A stretch of 64,000 nucleotides of DNA from Bimastos eiseni. Its lineage: Eukaryota > Annelida > Clitellata > Crassiclitellata > Lumbricidae. This document shows, in pieces, positions 24,051 through 35,903 of the stretch. The stretch is from assembly GCA_959347315.1 (NCBI GenBank), contig OY365807.1, forward strand, positions 8,176,915-8,240,914. The letters are read 5' to 3'. The position numbers and the translations under genes are program-made. The first letter of the stretch is position 1; the number at the start of each line of letters is the position of its first letter. Under the pieces are notes generated by a model, which searched no databases, was not told the origin of the DNA, and saw nothing but the letters and a program-made list of their open reading frames with translations.

Positions 24051-25769
24051 TTATTTATTTACAACAAGGCATAATTACACACTTCTATATGTGAACACAT
24101 CCATACACGATACAAGGTGCATAAAACAATAAGTACATAAATTCATATAGGCCTATAAGTCTACACGCACTCTCAAATATATATATATATATTGACATGC
24201 CTATATATATATTATATATATATATTATATATATGTTTGCATACGAATATATTACATGCATATTGATATGCAAATAAACACTCACTATACTTTTTGTAAT
24301 TTAATGAATGACATTGCTTTGTTTATTTGTTGATATTGTTTTTATTTTTTGAAAGTTTACTTTGTTTTATAATAATATTATCGTTCCAATCAATACAATC
24401 GATCTCGAATCTGATTCATTCGTTATTGTTATAAGACGTATATATGAGACGTATTATATGAGAGACGGACAAATGAGCTAAAGACTTTGTTCTCTGGACA
24501 ATAACTGCCTGTTCTGTATATTCCATGTCCTGTTCTTCCCTCTCATTCTATCACTCTTAGTTCATTCTATTTACTCTCGTATTCCTCTTTATCTCGTTCA
24601 TCTTTCCATCGTGGTCTCATCCTATTCCTTCTTGTCGTGAAGTATGCCTAATTCTCCTCCTTCGTCTTAGCCCCTTCCTCCTCCTATATCTTATTCAATT
24701 TCTCTTCTTATTCCTCATAAACCTCATTCTCCTCCATCTTAACTCATTCCTCCTCCTATACCTACTTCTATTTCTCTTCCCATTCATCCTCATCATAAAC
24801 CTCATTCTGCTCCTCCATCTGAACTACCTCCTTCTATTCTACGTCTCCTCCTCCTCGTCATAAGCCTCATGCCCCTCCTTCATCCTACCGCCTTCTTCCT
24901 CCTGCTATTTCTCTTGCTACTCCACGTAACCCTCCTTCTCCAAACCTCTTCAATTTCCTCCTTCTAAATCCCATCATCTGATGAATAATACGTCACAGCG
25001 TGTCATGAATTGACCTAATCTCGGTCATTGATCCAAATAAAAAATGCGGAATGCATCAGCCACTTTATTACGACCCTTGCACTGCGCTCCAATTGGGGTC
25101 TTTTGTCGTCCCAATTAATCCGCAAAATGACCCGGACGTAGATGATCAAATGGCTTTCCGACAAACGGAGGATCTGTGATCATGATCCTCTTCTGATGAT
25201 CCGAATCCATTTTGAAATGCGTCATTGTTAGATTAGTTTTGAACTACTGACAAAGCTCGAGCTTTGTATGTGCGGGGAAGTACCTACTGGTGTTGGGGAA
25301 CGTGAGAGTTCGGAGAAACGCAAGTTTAGACTAAGAAATGACCCGCCCTTAAAAGACAGACACGGACAGACACCTACGAGCACGCACGTCTCTCAAAAGT
25401 AACCTTCAGAGCGGCATCATTATTTAAATGTCAAAACAGGAAACGACTTGGATAAATTTCTTGCAGAGTAGGTCTAATCATCTGACGTGTTGGGTTTGCA
25501 TGGCTTTATGGGAAATGCCTAAGAATCATATCTTAGGTTGTGCTTGTATTAGTACAAACACAAAAAGACACACCTACACAGACACCTACACAGACACCTA
25601 CACAGACACCTACACAGACACCTACACACACCATAATTATTTTTTAACCAAGGACTTTTAGATTTTTCAATTTTAGATTTTTTTCTTGACAATAGAAAGT
25701 ACACTGTACAATAATTTTTGAGCAGAAGCGTATTACATTAACGTAAATAACAGATCAGCAACTACTCAC
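22654..25769. other. Intergenic: repeats, LINE tail, no gene
   Basis: Contains the probable ETS 3' UTR, a degenerate GGTCAGTGA/GGGTCAATG tandem stretch (23226-23500), a LINE tail (23800-23985), CT/AT microsatellites (24012-24052, 24172-24236), a pyrimidine-rich CCTCCTTC stretch (24530-24970) and a 12-bp CCTACACAGACA array (25565-25632). Positions 25010-25260 are more complex and GC-balanced. Confidence 0.6.
23800..23985 (+). mobile_element. LINE 3' tail fragment
   Basis: A plus-strand fossil with CTGCTCCCTTTGGAGTTGCGC and a terminal GGCGCTATATAAATCTT. The terminal motif recurs in related copies near 34480 and 48140 and is typical of the last codons and 3' end of CR1/L2-type elements. Heavily decayed. 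Confidence 0.5.
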
Positions 25770-28700
25770 CCAATCTCTTTCACAGCTATTATGTAGTCCA
25801 CGGAGTACTGACATATGCCGTACGTCCATATATGCATCATGTACAACTAAATATGTGGCTTTGTATAGTAATTTGAAACGAACGTGTCCAACAGCGAGAT
25901 TCTTAATTGGACGCAATAGATCTACTGACTGAAAAAATCCGTGTTTAAGGCTGAACTGAAACAAGTTTAAATGATTGCAGAAATTTTGAAGAGAGAATCC
26001 ACATTAATGGCATGATGACCCTCTGCCCCTTGTTACATCTACCCTGTCTATCCAGAGTTCAATGTGAACATCCTTTCCTGTTTATTTCAATAGACTCAAC
26101 TGAATGCAACTTATGCACACTGCTATAAAGGCACTTCAATTCATCACGTTTCAAGCCTCAATTGGATTCATAAATGTCTTGCTCATCAAGCCACTTCTCT
26201 ACCCAGGCTCAGCAAATCCAACATCCACTCACTAAGTGGAAGGGTAGAAAGAAGGTAGGTAGCAGGGTCGGCAACTCCAACGGCCACACCCACACCCCAA
26301 TAATCAATAAGTATACGGGGAGTAAAAAAGCGTAAAATGAACTGCAGGCGTAATATCTCTCCGCTAGCCGTCAAATGGATCGAGATCAGAAAGCGAGCAT
26401 CAGCTATGAGCAGACAACATTGCTCATCAGACATAGATCGTTCAGAAGCGTCATCCAGATGGCGCTAGTCTCCTGGCGTTTTGCGAGCAGCTGCAGCATC
26501 CGGTCAGTTGCAGAGACAACCTGAGGAGATCCTCTGCTGAGAAGATGACAAAAGCAATGCTTCACATCTTCATATTCCAAACAAACTTTTGAACTGTTAA
26601 CCAGTGCTGGAAGTGGCCTGAAATTAAATAAAAGCTCACAGATTGCCACCACAGCCACCAACATAGATAGCGTCTATCACAAGCTTCAATTTTCAGCATG
26701 ACGAAGAACCACAACATGATAAGCAATCTTGATTCCTACATCCGTGAATATTGAAAACGAGAATTTCTGGTCTGGACACATTAAATAGTTAATTAATGCC
26801 TCCTTTGCAGTATGCTGTAGTTGAACAGAAAAATATAAAGAAAAAAACTAGGATAAGCATTTTTGTCTTACTTGGAATACATATATACATCCGAATTATA
26901 TCATTTCAAAGTCAATTAGAAATTTGTACATAAGCTGACAAAGGAGCAAATTTGCTACTAATATGGCATCAGACTAATCAAATGGTAAACAATTTTTCTT
27001 GTTAAAAACACCAGACAGCAAAGGATAAGTACCACTGAGTTCAGACAGAGAGGTCAATACACAACCGCATTGGAAAGGCACTGTCACAGTGTCACGATAA
27101 TTAATAGAAGACAGAAGCAGATGCCACCAAACCTCCATATCACCAACTGATGAGGATGAGAAACCGGGTATGTTCCGAAGACAGGCTTCAATTTCTCACA
27201 GCACCTGCAGCAACAATTTCTATTCAAAACGTGTCTCAACGTTCATCGTTCCAGCCAACACACAGTTACACAGACAGCAGCCTTCAAACCTCATACAACT
27301 GTACAGGGATCACAATAATCCTAACACAGATAACTCTGCTTTTATCAGAAGTAATTCTGGATATGCATTTTGAGAATCTTTCAAAGGCCCATCATACAGA
27401 TGGACCTATTTATATGGGGGATACAAAGCAAGATTTAGATAACGGTCAAGCTAGTCGCATGCTACTACACATGTCAAGCCTGACAAGTTTTGGCCATAAA
27501 TGTAAATCTTCAAAAGCCATGTCAGGAAAAATAGCTTATTCACTTATGTAATATCCAACCAAGTCCGCAACAGCCAGGTTGCTCTGCTCTGTTCGTTATG
27601 GTGCCAGGACAAAATCCGGGAGGGCAAACCGACAATTTGAATCCATTGGGACCTTGTCAATGGCGACTCTTCTAGCAATCCATAATCTGTCGGTCGAGCT
27701 GTGCGATTTGATGCACTGTTTGATCATATTGAGTTTACATTAATTAGATTAGCACAGTAGACAACTTGAATAGGCGCTATTTAAATTTTAAGAATGAATA
27801 AAGCAACGCATCCGAGTACATAGACACCAAAGTGCGATTCCTCTTGACAAGATGACATCACTGAATGTAACCTCACTGCCGTCAAACAGACACTATCACA
27901 ATATATTTATTTATTTGGCGTATTTAATGCCCCTTCAAGACATAAACACAGAAGCGCTCCAGACCCAATCCTGGCTAATTAAGACAGTCCTAAGGTTGGT
28001 AAAAGATATGGTTGAGTGTCCCCTGGGCACAAGGGGTGAGGGTGACAGGGAGCCCATTCCAGGTTGCAGGGTCAGCAACCGAGAAGGCTTGGTTGAACGG
28101 TAAAGAATAACCCATTGCAACCTGATCGAACTCCACGTGGTTTCCATGAGCAGAATATCATGAGGACACTTCAGCATATCATTAAGTAACAAAAAGATAA
28201 TTCTTACTTGACAAGATGCTTGACGACATGGCTGTAGACTTCAAATGACTGATTGCAAATGCTGATTAGAAGCTTAGAAGAAATGAAACTGAAACACAGA
28301 AATAGAAAACCTTTGGTGAACTTCTTTGAGACACTAAAATGACCCCAAAACAAAGTCGGAACTGAAAGCAGGACAAGTAAATGCATTTAGCAACATATAT
28401 TCTTCCAAGGCAACGGTTGCTGTAAACAGCTGGTGTATGGAAAAGTTTCCTGTTTGTTATTATATCCAGCCTCTTCAAAACTTCCATCGTCAGCATTTAG
28501 TCTGTCATCCAGCAATAACCTAGACACTTAACATAGCCGGGGGGTAGCTCATTATGGTCACTTTACAAATGTACATATAAGATAAGATAGCACTCATCAA
28601 GTATCTTTTAAATGTGTTGACTAAGTTAACTTCATTCAAGTTTCATTTATCAAATTTTTGCTAAAACCCAAAACAAATGTGTGAGACCCTGAAGTACACT

Positions 28701-31700
28701 TCTGCAATCGACTGATCAAAGTTAATTTAAGTTATATATAATAAATCAGGAATGATTTGATTAAGCAGATGAAGAAAGAACCTTGCATCATTTTGGTCGA
28801 CCAACAACTTAAGGCAATCTTCCAGGACGTTTTTCACGCAAGAATTGGCGGAACGAAAGCCAGATGACGTCATGTTGAGAAATGATGTCATCAAGATGAC
28901 CTTTAGAAAAACATGACCAGAATCAAATTGTCTGCAAGTGTATTTAGTGTGAAAGACATTTGACGATGGATCATTTAGAAAGGGTCTGCTGCAGAAGCTG
29001 AAGTAAAGAATCGAGACTTCGAGATTGAGCCATAGCAGTTCTATTGAAGACATCTGAAAACTGACTTTATTGTTCTAGGCTGGAGTTGGGAGTATATTTG
29101 AGAACTTACCTTGAAAAGGGCGCTGTATAATTTTTGAACCTACGAATGAACCACACAGGCGATTTCGTTTGACAGGTGGGCTGGACACCCAATGAGAGGG
29201 GTAAAAAATGTGGGATGGGGCACACATATAATTTGTCCCCTCTCTGTAAAAGGCGGGGGACTTGCCCCTCGACCCCCCCCGGGATCGCCGCCTCTAAAAC
29301 CACGAATAAGCAATCACTCTCTTACCTGACCTAGATCTGTCTGGCAAAACTTCTCCATCAGCATTGACTGTATCCTTGAAACCATAAAGCAAAAAACTTG
29401 AATAATACTAACACGAAAATAATACAATATCAAAACAAAGGAAAATAATAAGAATTATTGCAGATAATTGAAAATGAAATAATGCCACCTGATTCTTTGG
29501 ACGAGAAAGCAAACAGCAAACAATTATAAATACACGGGGGATTCCAACAGTTTCTTTCCAATAAAGAAAAACACTTTGCACTGAAATCATTTAAATAGAG
29601 CATTATAGAACAAAAATAATTCTTATAGATTGGAACACATGGTGAAATAGATGTTCCCGTCATCAACTCAAATGCAGGAACACTTCATTTCCCCAAATGG
29701 GCAATAAAGATTCACACAGGTACAGATAGAGACATAGACACAGGCAGACAAACATAGACAAAGAGAGAGAGACAGAGACAGAGTGCAGCTGAACTCACCT
29801 GTTTCTTTCTGAGGCAGAAGCATCCTCTTTTAGAGCATCTGTTAGGAATCGCAGCAGCAACTGAGCGAGGCACAACACGGTCAGATCATCCTCAATGGTC
29901 TGCAGTTTGGATGCAGAAGAAGAGCAACCAAATGAATCCTTTGTCTTCGATCGAGACAAAGGATTGAAAGAACAGGCTGAGGATCCATTTGCAGAATGAT
30001 GAACAAACTCATTGTTAATGGCCGAGAACAATTCAAACGAAGCCTTTGACCGAATGAGACGACTGCATTCCTATAACGTCACATCAACAGGAATCAAGAT
30101 AAAGCATAAACCTATCTGAAGAAACTTTTCTGCAAAATCTTCTCACCGAATAGCCAAGAGAGACTTTGCTAACAGAACGATGGCAGGATGGATAAATGAG
30201 GATCAGAAGGTTGTGGGTTCAATGCCCACCAGGAATATACACCAGTCAGTCTTCCACACCCTAGGGAGTGACTGTGAAATGAGCAGCAGGACAGATGGGC
30301 GCCTAGCAGACAGCCACACAGCTAAATTCTACTCCTCTTAAACTTGTTATCATCCGTTACCTCTGTAACATGTAATCTTACTGCACATTTGTCAGTTTGA
30401 ATTCATAAATGACAATTATTTTTATTACCATTATTATCATTACTATTATTATTATTGTGACAACAAAGAATTAGTAGACGATGCTGAAAAGGTACTACAT
30501 CTTAACTCAATGGCTGTTTGTAAACTTTGAGTATTTACAGAAATAAAGGATAAAGACCAAATAAACTAATCTACTAGATAAATCAGTTACGTTCTGTTGT
30601 GCAATTGTCACAAATCACAAGGCACCAAATAATTGAAAATAGTTTGGTTGGAGTCTTTATATGCACACCGTGATGACATGACTTGCAGCCTGTTTGGGCA
30701 GAGCATCGGAGATCAGTTGGGCCATAGCCTCTCGTTTCAGGTGGACGTTTGCAAGTAGAGTCTAACACAAAACAATTAATTCCTTCACAGCTCATCAATG
30801 TAAATGATTTTTACTAACTTCTTTTAAACAGTGATACTTAGAGTCCAAAGTGCTTGATGGTAGCAGTCCTTTCCAGTCATTGATGCTGCATGATTATATT
30901 CTTCCTTATGATGATGTGATAGAAGACAGTGAACACCAAAAGTACTGATCAGTAACATCTATATGCATACTATGGTAAATCTTACCTTTATATAAGTATT
31001 TATGTGCTGCCTTTTTTATTTAATCAATCTCTTAACGCTGTAACAATGAGCTGCATTGTTCTCCCAGTCACTTTTAGTACACTCTTGTCATCAAAGTGTT
31101 AAAGACGAGAAGTATTGTTTACTCAGAGGTTTTTAGTGCCCCCTCACTTTTAAAGGGTCAAAGCACTTATTACTCATGCAAGATCAGTCAATCTAAATCA
31201 CAAATTGTTTTGTAGCTCTCACAGATACTGCTTTATGGAAAAAAACACTGAAAAAGGCATTCTATTCAGAACATAGTGCTTACTGAAACGAGAAGACAGT
31301 AGCTCTGCTCCAGCATCTCGAGTCCAATCTCAGCAACAGATGAACTGTTTCGCTTTGGTGTCGTCTGCTGCTGCATCATCAGCATCTCACCGACTTTTCT
31401 TATTTCCAAGTCCAGGTGTACGCTGTATGGCTTCCCCTTCGACTGAATATAGATCTGTTGAATTGATACAGGAAGGTCAGGTTAAATCAACAGCTTTGAC
31501 GACAAACATAGTTAGCTTATGCATTAGGATCGTTGTTTGTCATTTTCGATCCTTATGGTGATACTATAGTTCAAGTGATGAAGTGTGGGCTCTAAGTATC
31601 ACTGTTTAAAAGAAGTTAGTAAAAATCATTTACATTAATAATTATGTATTATGTATTATGTATAATTAATAATCATTAACATTTATGAGCTGTGAAGGAA

Positions 31701-32262
31701 TTAATTGTTTTGTGTTAGACTCTACTTGCAAACGTCCACCTGAAACGAGAGGCTATGGCCCAACTGATCTCCGATGCTCTGCCCAAATAGGCTGCAACTC
31801 CTGTCAAATATAAGTCATCCTGATGCTATTCTCATCATTTGCATCATTATCCACAATGCAATAAGGTGACATGACTGCTGTTAAATGTACATGCCCACAG
31901 TTAAATGCTTGCTGATACCCTTGAATGTAAAAAATCCCAGGCTAAGTAAGCAGATGACAGTGGTATGAAAACTATTTATTAATCACCAAATTAAATATGC
32001 ACCTTAATTATATTCCTCACTGACTCTGCATGGAAGCTCAGCACAGCTACACCTAAAAGGTTCCCTTGGTTCAAATCCTAACAACTGAAATGATGCAATG
32101 GAAATCCTGCAAAAAGAAAAATAAGACCTGTTGACAATAAGCAGCCCATTCTAAAGCGTTGTGCAGTGATGTTGCATCCCAGAGCGCCACCTGTGGAGAA
32201 CGAGAAGCATCGAGAATTTCCAGGAAGGAGCAGATATTCTTCAGTATAGTCTGCAGAGCCAT
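25770..32262 (-). CDS. Unidentified multi-exon helical protein, partial
   Basis: Minus-strand exons in order: 32262-32128 (ATG at 32262, starts MALQTILKNICSFLE), 31454-31284, 30070-29799, 29374-29326, 29053-28782, 28519-28415, 28288-28208, 26617-about 26419, 25955-25770. Every junction is AG/GT and phases link, though the donors at 28782, 28415 and 26419 are less certain. The visible product is about 490 aa, Leu- and Ser-rich, probably all-helical (for example LAQLLLRFLTDALKED, DRMLQLLAKRQE), suggesting an armadillo/HEAT-like fold, but I recognise no family motif and do not name it. The last exon ends at a GTGAGT donor, so the gene continues left, but I found no convincing further exon. A frame break affects the eighth exon (see findings). 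Confidence 0.6.
26186..26434 (-). pseudogene. Second open frame overlapping exon 8 of the unidentified gene
   Basis: Immediately after the frame used by exon 8 stops (TAG at 26404-26406), a different frame that overlaps it by about 60 nt stays open for 80 codons. It reads CCLLIADARFLISIHLTAS, then LRLQFILRFFTPRIL and LLSTLPLSEWMLDLLSL. This looks as protein-like as the exon itself. It could be the true continuation after an indel (assembly error, polymorphism or inactivating mutation), or an alternative exon. I cannot decide from one sequence. Confidence 0.35.
28020..28110 (-). mobile_element. LINE ORF2 C-terminal scrap
   Basis: The minus-strand translation gives [19 protein letters not shown], the conserved tail motif (SV.GP..WN.LP) of L2/CR1-type LINE proteins. 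A similar scrap is at 41707-41904. It lies in an intron of the unidentified gene. Confidence 0.7.
30175..30360 (+). mobile_element. tRNA-derived SINE
   Basis: The plus strand has ACGATGGCAGGATGGATAAA and a strong B box GGGTTCAATGCCC about 45 nt later, then a body with CTAGGGAGTGACTGTGAAATG and AGCAGCAGGACAG. A fragment of the same body lies inverted at 45610-45660 in an afadin intron. Confidence 0.6.
30683..31797. repeat. Inverted repeat flanking an exon (arms 30683-30843 and 31590-31797)
   Basis: The arms are near-identical reverse complements over about 160 bp (for example GAGCATCGGAGATCAGTTGG, AGGTGGACGTTTGCAAGTAG, CTTCTTTTAAACAGTGATAC). The right arm has an extra 45-bp AT-rich ATAATACATA insertion. 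The 746-bp spacer contains the exon 31284-31454 of the unidentified gene, so the arms sit in the two introns flanking that exon. Confidence 0.92.
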
Positions 32263-33689
32263 CTGCTATCGTCCAGTAAATCTAGAAAAAAAAGGTGAAC
32301 AATGGTTGGTGCACCTAACTTCCAGTGAGATACCCTAGCCAAGAAACATTAATTTAAAATTTGAATGTTACTGGCCAGTTCTGCTGCACACTATATCTGG
32401 AAGCTATGATATCCCAGTTTCATCTGTGTAGGCATAAAGGGTCTTAGGAGAACTGGCCGACCATCCATCCAGAAAAGGTATTATACAGCTAGAACATGGT
32501 CCTCTAAGGTTTGCCTAGTAACATAAGCCTCTGTGTAAAATCAATGTGCCCACATTTTCAAAATAAATTCCATTATTCATTAAACGTTTATTTTGAGATT
32601 AAACTACATCAAAATACCAGCATTTATGTCAAAGCATTAGGGCATAACCGAGTAGACAATTTCAACCGAGTACCGGATCTGAGTATTTGGATGCACTATT
32701 TGCTGGAACCAGGTATGAACCGAATAGTAGCGGCAAATCTGGCCAGCGACTTGCAGTGATTACCATCCGTAGGCAAAGCGTAGTTAACCTGCCACGTGCA
32801 CAGCTACGGAGAACGATCTATAGTCAATGCAGTCTATAGCAATATCCTTCATATAGCATAACGTCGCATTCTATAACAATATATTTATTATTTAATAACT
32901 TTACTTGCATAAAAAATTATAGAAAACCTTGTTATAAAATTTGAAATATGAAGTTATCAATGACGTGTTTACTCTCTAATGTTTACCGGGAAAGCGGGTG
33001 GAGCCAGTTCAAGCGGGAAAATTACTGATTTGGTTGCCACCTGGAGAATGCAACCAAAAGAAATTAAAATATATAATTAGCATAATTATTTCAATGAAAA
33101 TTCAATGGAATACTAAGTTCTTGTCTAATTAAATAGCAACTTATAAGTAAGTCCATTAGTCCTAAATTTATTTGATGAAAAAATATTATTTTATCAAAAA
33201 AGTTATTAGCTATTTGCAGGTGTAATAATTTTATTTGCCGAGGCGATTCCCGGTTATGCCCTACAAAGCATCCATTTTGAAACATGATTTTAAGTAGCTG
33301 ACAAAGAGTTAATTGAGGTGGTGCCTCGAGGGGAATTCACATGGGGGATATGATCTCGACAAAGGGCCCATTCATTCGGAGCAGAACTTCGAATTCATAT
33401 CTACCTGGGTTCTCTACTACAGAATGCCAGATTACGCACATCATGAGATTTCTAGCGTTGAATCATTCTCAACTCTGCTTCCAAATTGTACTAGTTAAAT
33501 CCAGCGCCAATATTTCTAGCGCAGGAACCAATCGATGACCTACCTTTCCTCGTGGCCCTGCGGAATCGGTCGATCAGTGATGCATGTCTGCGTTCATCTC
33601 ATAAGCAATCGGTTCTTCTATCAGCTTTGAAGATAGACGGTCTGGATGTGAACAATTAGGCCAACTATTGACCAATCATCAGAGTAACT
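32263..33689. other. Upstream of the unidentified gene; no gene seen
   Basis: Probable promoter and 5' UTR of the minus-strand gene near 32263-32350 (a possible acceptor GATAGCAG directly precedes its ATG, so the 5' UTR may itself be spliced). The rest is AT-rich with no supported coding sequence. Confidence 0.4.
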
Positions 33690-34510
33690 TTTATGTTGAA
33701 ACAAAATCTAGAGCACATTGCTGCTAATCATTAGACTGCATACTTTGTATATGAATGGTCTTATCCTTCCACAGCGGTCTGGTTTCCGTAGGGAGCACTC
33801 CACGAAGACCCTTCCACTCCGGCTTCTATCCGACTTCTATGGTGCCAGGGACCTTGGCCAGATTACTCTCTTAGTTCTTCTCTGTGGATCACTCCATCCT
33901 TCTTTGGTGCCTCTCTACTTCCTTTGGGTTGGTTCATCAGCCATTAGAAAGACTTTGACCTTTCCTAATCAATGCTCAACTGTTGGTTTCTGGCTCTAAT
34001 AGATCCCTCTGACTCCCCACCCCTGTTGGTGTTCCCAGGGTTCAACCCTAGGTTCCCTATTATATCTTCTGTATGTGGCAGATCTCTGCTTTCGACTGAC
34101 ATCTCAGGGGCTCTAGCACCAACTCACTGCGAATGACGTTCAATCTCACATCCATTCTCATCCGTCAAATGCAGTTGCAACTGTGTGACAGATGTGTCTT
34201 ATTATTGATGTTCTATCCCCTTGAATAGCCTCAAATGCTCCAACTTGATCTCATTTTTCGCAAAACAACATTCTCCCTCTCGATTGGTGACCTGGGTTTC
34301 AAAAATGTGAACTTAGTATTGCAAAGATGTTATTACCAGCCTCCCCAGTAAGCTCCGAGTTGTTTCTCAATGTTTCTCGCTCTATCTAAATGACACTCTA
34401 GTGGCTCCTGTGTGTGAATTTCTTACAATTTGAATTGGCCATTTTGCTCGATTCTTATTGGCTTGAGCATGTTTCTTGAAGGCGCGCTATACAAGTCCCC
34501 AGAATGAATT
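33690..34510 (+). mobile_element. L2/CR1-type LINE fragment, reverse-transcriptase region to 3' end
   Basis: The plus strand encodes QRSGFRREHSTKTLPLRLLS then ARDLGQITLL, matching the QS.FR..HSTETALLR..SD...A.D.G..TLLALLDLS block of these reverse transcriptases. Downstream, a QGSTLGSLLYLLYVADL remnant of the GVPQGSVLGPLLF motif appears in another frame. The copy ends with GGCGCGCTATACAAGTCC before an ATGAATTGATGAATG-type tail. Multiple stops and frameshifts; inactive. Confidence 0.75.
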
Positions 34511-35160
34511 GATGAATGACCCAGTCAAAATCGAAGATATATCTTGGATGTATATTTCCGAGGAATACGTCTGGTGGGAATAATTATGTCCAGAAGTAAA
34601 TACACTTACGATAGACCACTAATGTCCTATAACCACCGGCATTCACCGCAGTAGTCCGTGTAACATTCTATCGGAAAAATTTAAAGACATCAACTATTAA
34701 ACAGTACGAAATGCGTGCTTAAATTCAAGTATTGTCTGATCGAAAATTTGCTCAACTCAAAATGCGAGCCATAAAAACAACTAACTCTGGGGTTCAACTA
34801 AAATACACTGACAGACGTAAGTAAGCAAGTGACAAATGTAAGTTGGCCTTTGAATATTCAGCAATAAGAAACAGAATCGAATGATCTATATATGCATCTA
34901 CAACTTTGTTATCTTGGTTACATTACCTATTTATAGACCACATTGGCTTCATTATAAGATTATTGTATCAGCGCCTTAACCCCCATTGATCTTTCCTCCT
35001 GCCCGGCCTTCAGTTGATATTCGGCATTTTCCTAATTTGTATACTTTCGACAGATATGTATATAGATGTCTTGTTCGTACCTGTTTTATTTGTATTTGTC
35101 GTGCGTTTGCAGACATCTGATTAAAGAATATACTTACTTACTTACTTATTGGTGGGGACC
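34511..35160. other. No gene seen
   Basis: AT-rich unique-looking DNA. A CTTACTTACTTACTTA run lies near 35133-35150. Confidence 0.45.
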
Positions 35161-35161
35161 A

Positions 35162-35262
35162 TTCGATAGTCCGAAGGTTTGATAATCCGAAAATCTTCGG
35201 ACTAGAAAATTTTCGTCGGATTATCGAACCTTCGGACTATCGAACCTTCGGACTATCGATGC
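35162..35262. repeat. Imperfect hairpin with tandem arm
   Basis: Positions 35162-35194 (TTCGATAGTCCGAAGGTTTG and following) pair with 35209-35244 (to ..CGAACCTTCGGACTATCGAA) except for a 3-base insertion and one mismatch, with a 14-base loop that itself contains CTTCGGACTAG. The right arm is followed by a second CCTTCGGACTATCGA copy. Confidence 0.85.
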
Positions 35263-35771
35263 AGAACCATATTGGTTAGTGGTTACTTGGCGTCTTACGA
35301 CAGAACGACATGATGCCCCAGCATGGCTCGTATTAAATGCTTCGGGTGAAACATCTCGTGCACAAAATGGCATCGAATAACATGTTCAGATTTCAGAAAA
35401 ACTTTAATATTTAAAAATGTTAATTTTTGAAAAATAAGTCATTATGAAACAGAGTCCAATTAATTATGGCAATTTATGTTCCATTTTTTAAAATCCTAGT
35501 TCCTCTAATAAGCCTTCACAAGTAGGTTTACTGTAAAGCTTGACATAGGCTGTCAACCATGGCAGGAAAACGTAGAAACCTTAAAGAAGATTTCTGCGCG
35601 TAAAACTTACGCACACCGGACGAAACACTTCGACCAAAACGTTGACAATGAGCAGAAATACAAAATTAAGGGGAGCAATTTTTATATTAGATTTTTGGAC
35701 AATTTCTAAGTTTTAATAGATTTTCTGGCGGTTGCAAGTATGGTTCACACCAAAGTTCAAAGCAAATAAAT

Positions 35772-35903
35772 TTATTTTGATATAGGTGCCTGTGTTATCG
35801 ACCTGCGTCTACGTTTTGATTTATCTTTTCCTGACATCTTTTCCATTTTTGCTATTTTTTGCTTCAGTTTGTCGATGTTTATTTCCTTACTTCTCTTAGC
35901 CAT
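35772..35903 (-). CDS. Possible small basic ORF or terminal exon, 43 aa
   Basis: Minus strand, ATG at 35903 in an AAGATGG context; the product begins MAKRSKEINIDKLKQKIAKM, is Lys/Arg-rich with a KSKRRRRS basic cluster (NLS-like) and ends at TAA overlapping an AATAAA. A pyrimidine-poor acceptor-like GCAACAG sits about 16 nt upstream of the ATG, so it may be a 3' exon of an unseen gene. It is divergent to IBA57, 750 bp away. I do not recognise the family. Confidence 0.25.
   Translation of the reverse strand: MAKRSKEINIDKLKQKIAKMEKMSGKDKSKRRRRSITQAPISK

Noticed and set aside
28727..28781. Exon 5 of the unidentified gene ending at the stop near 28727
   Set aside because: The frame is open to that stop, but the GCAAG|GTTCTT donor at 28782 joins in phase to convincing further exons, so I preferred the longer model. 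A terminal-exon isoform stays possible.
28970..29053. Alternative frame of the same exon reading AMAQSRSLDSLLQLLQQTLSK
   Set aside because: It requires the weaker CTAG|GTCAGG donor at the previous exon and soon meets a stop. The CAG|GTAAGA donor gives the other frame.
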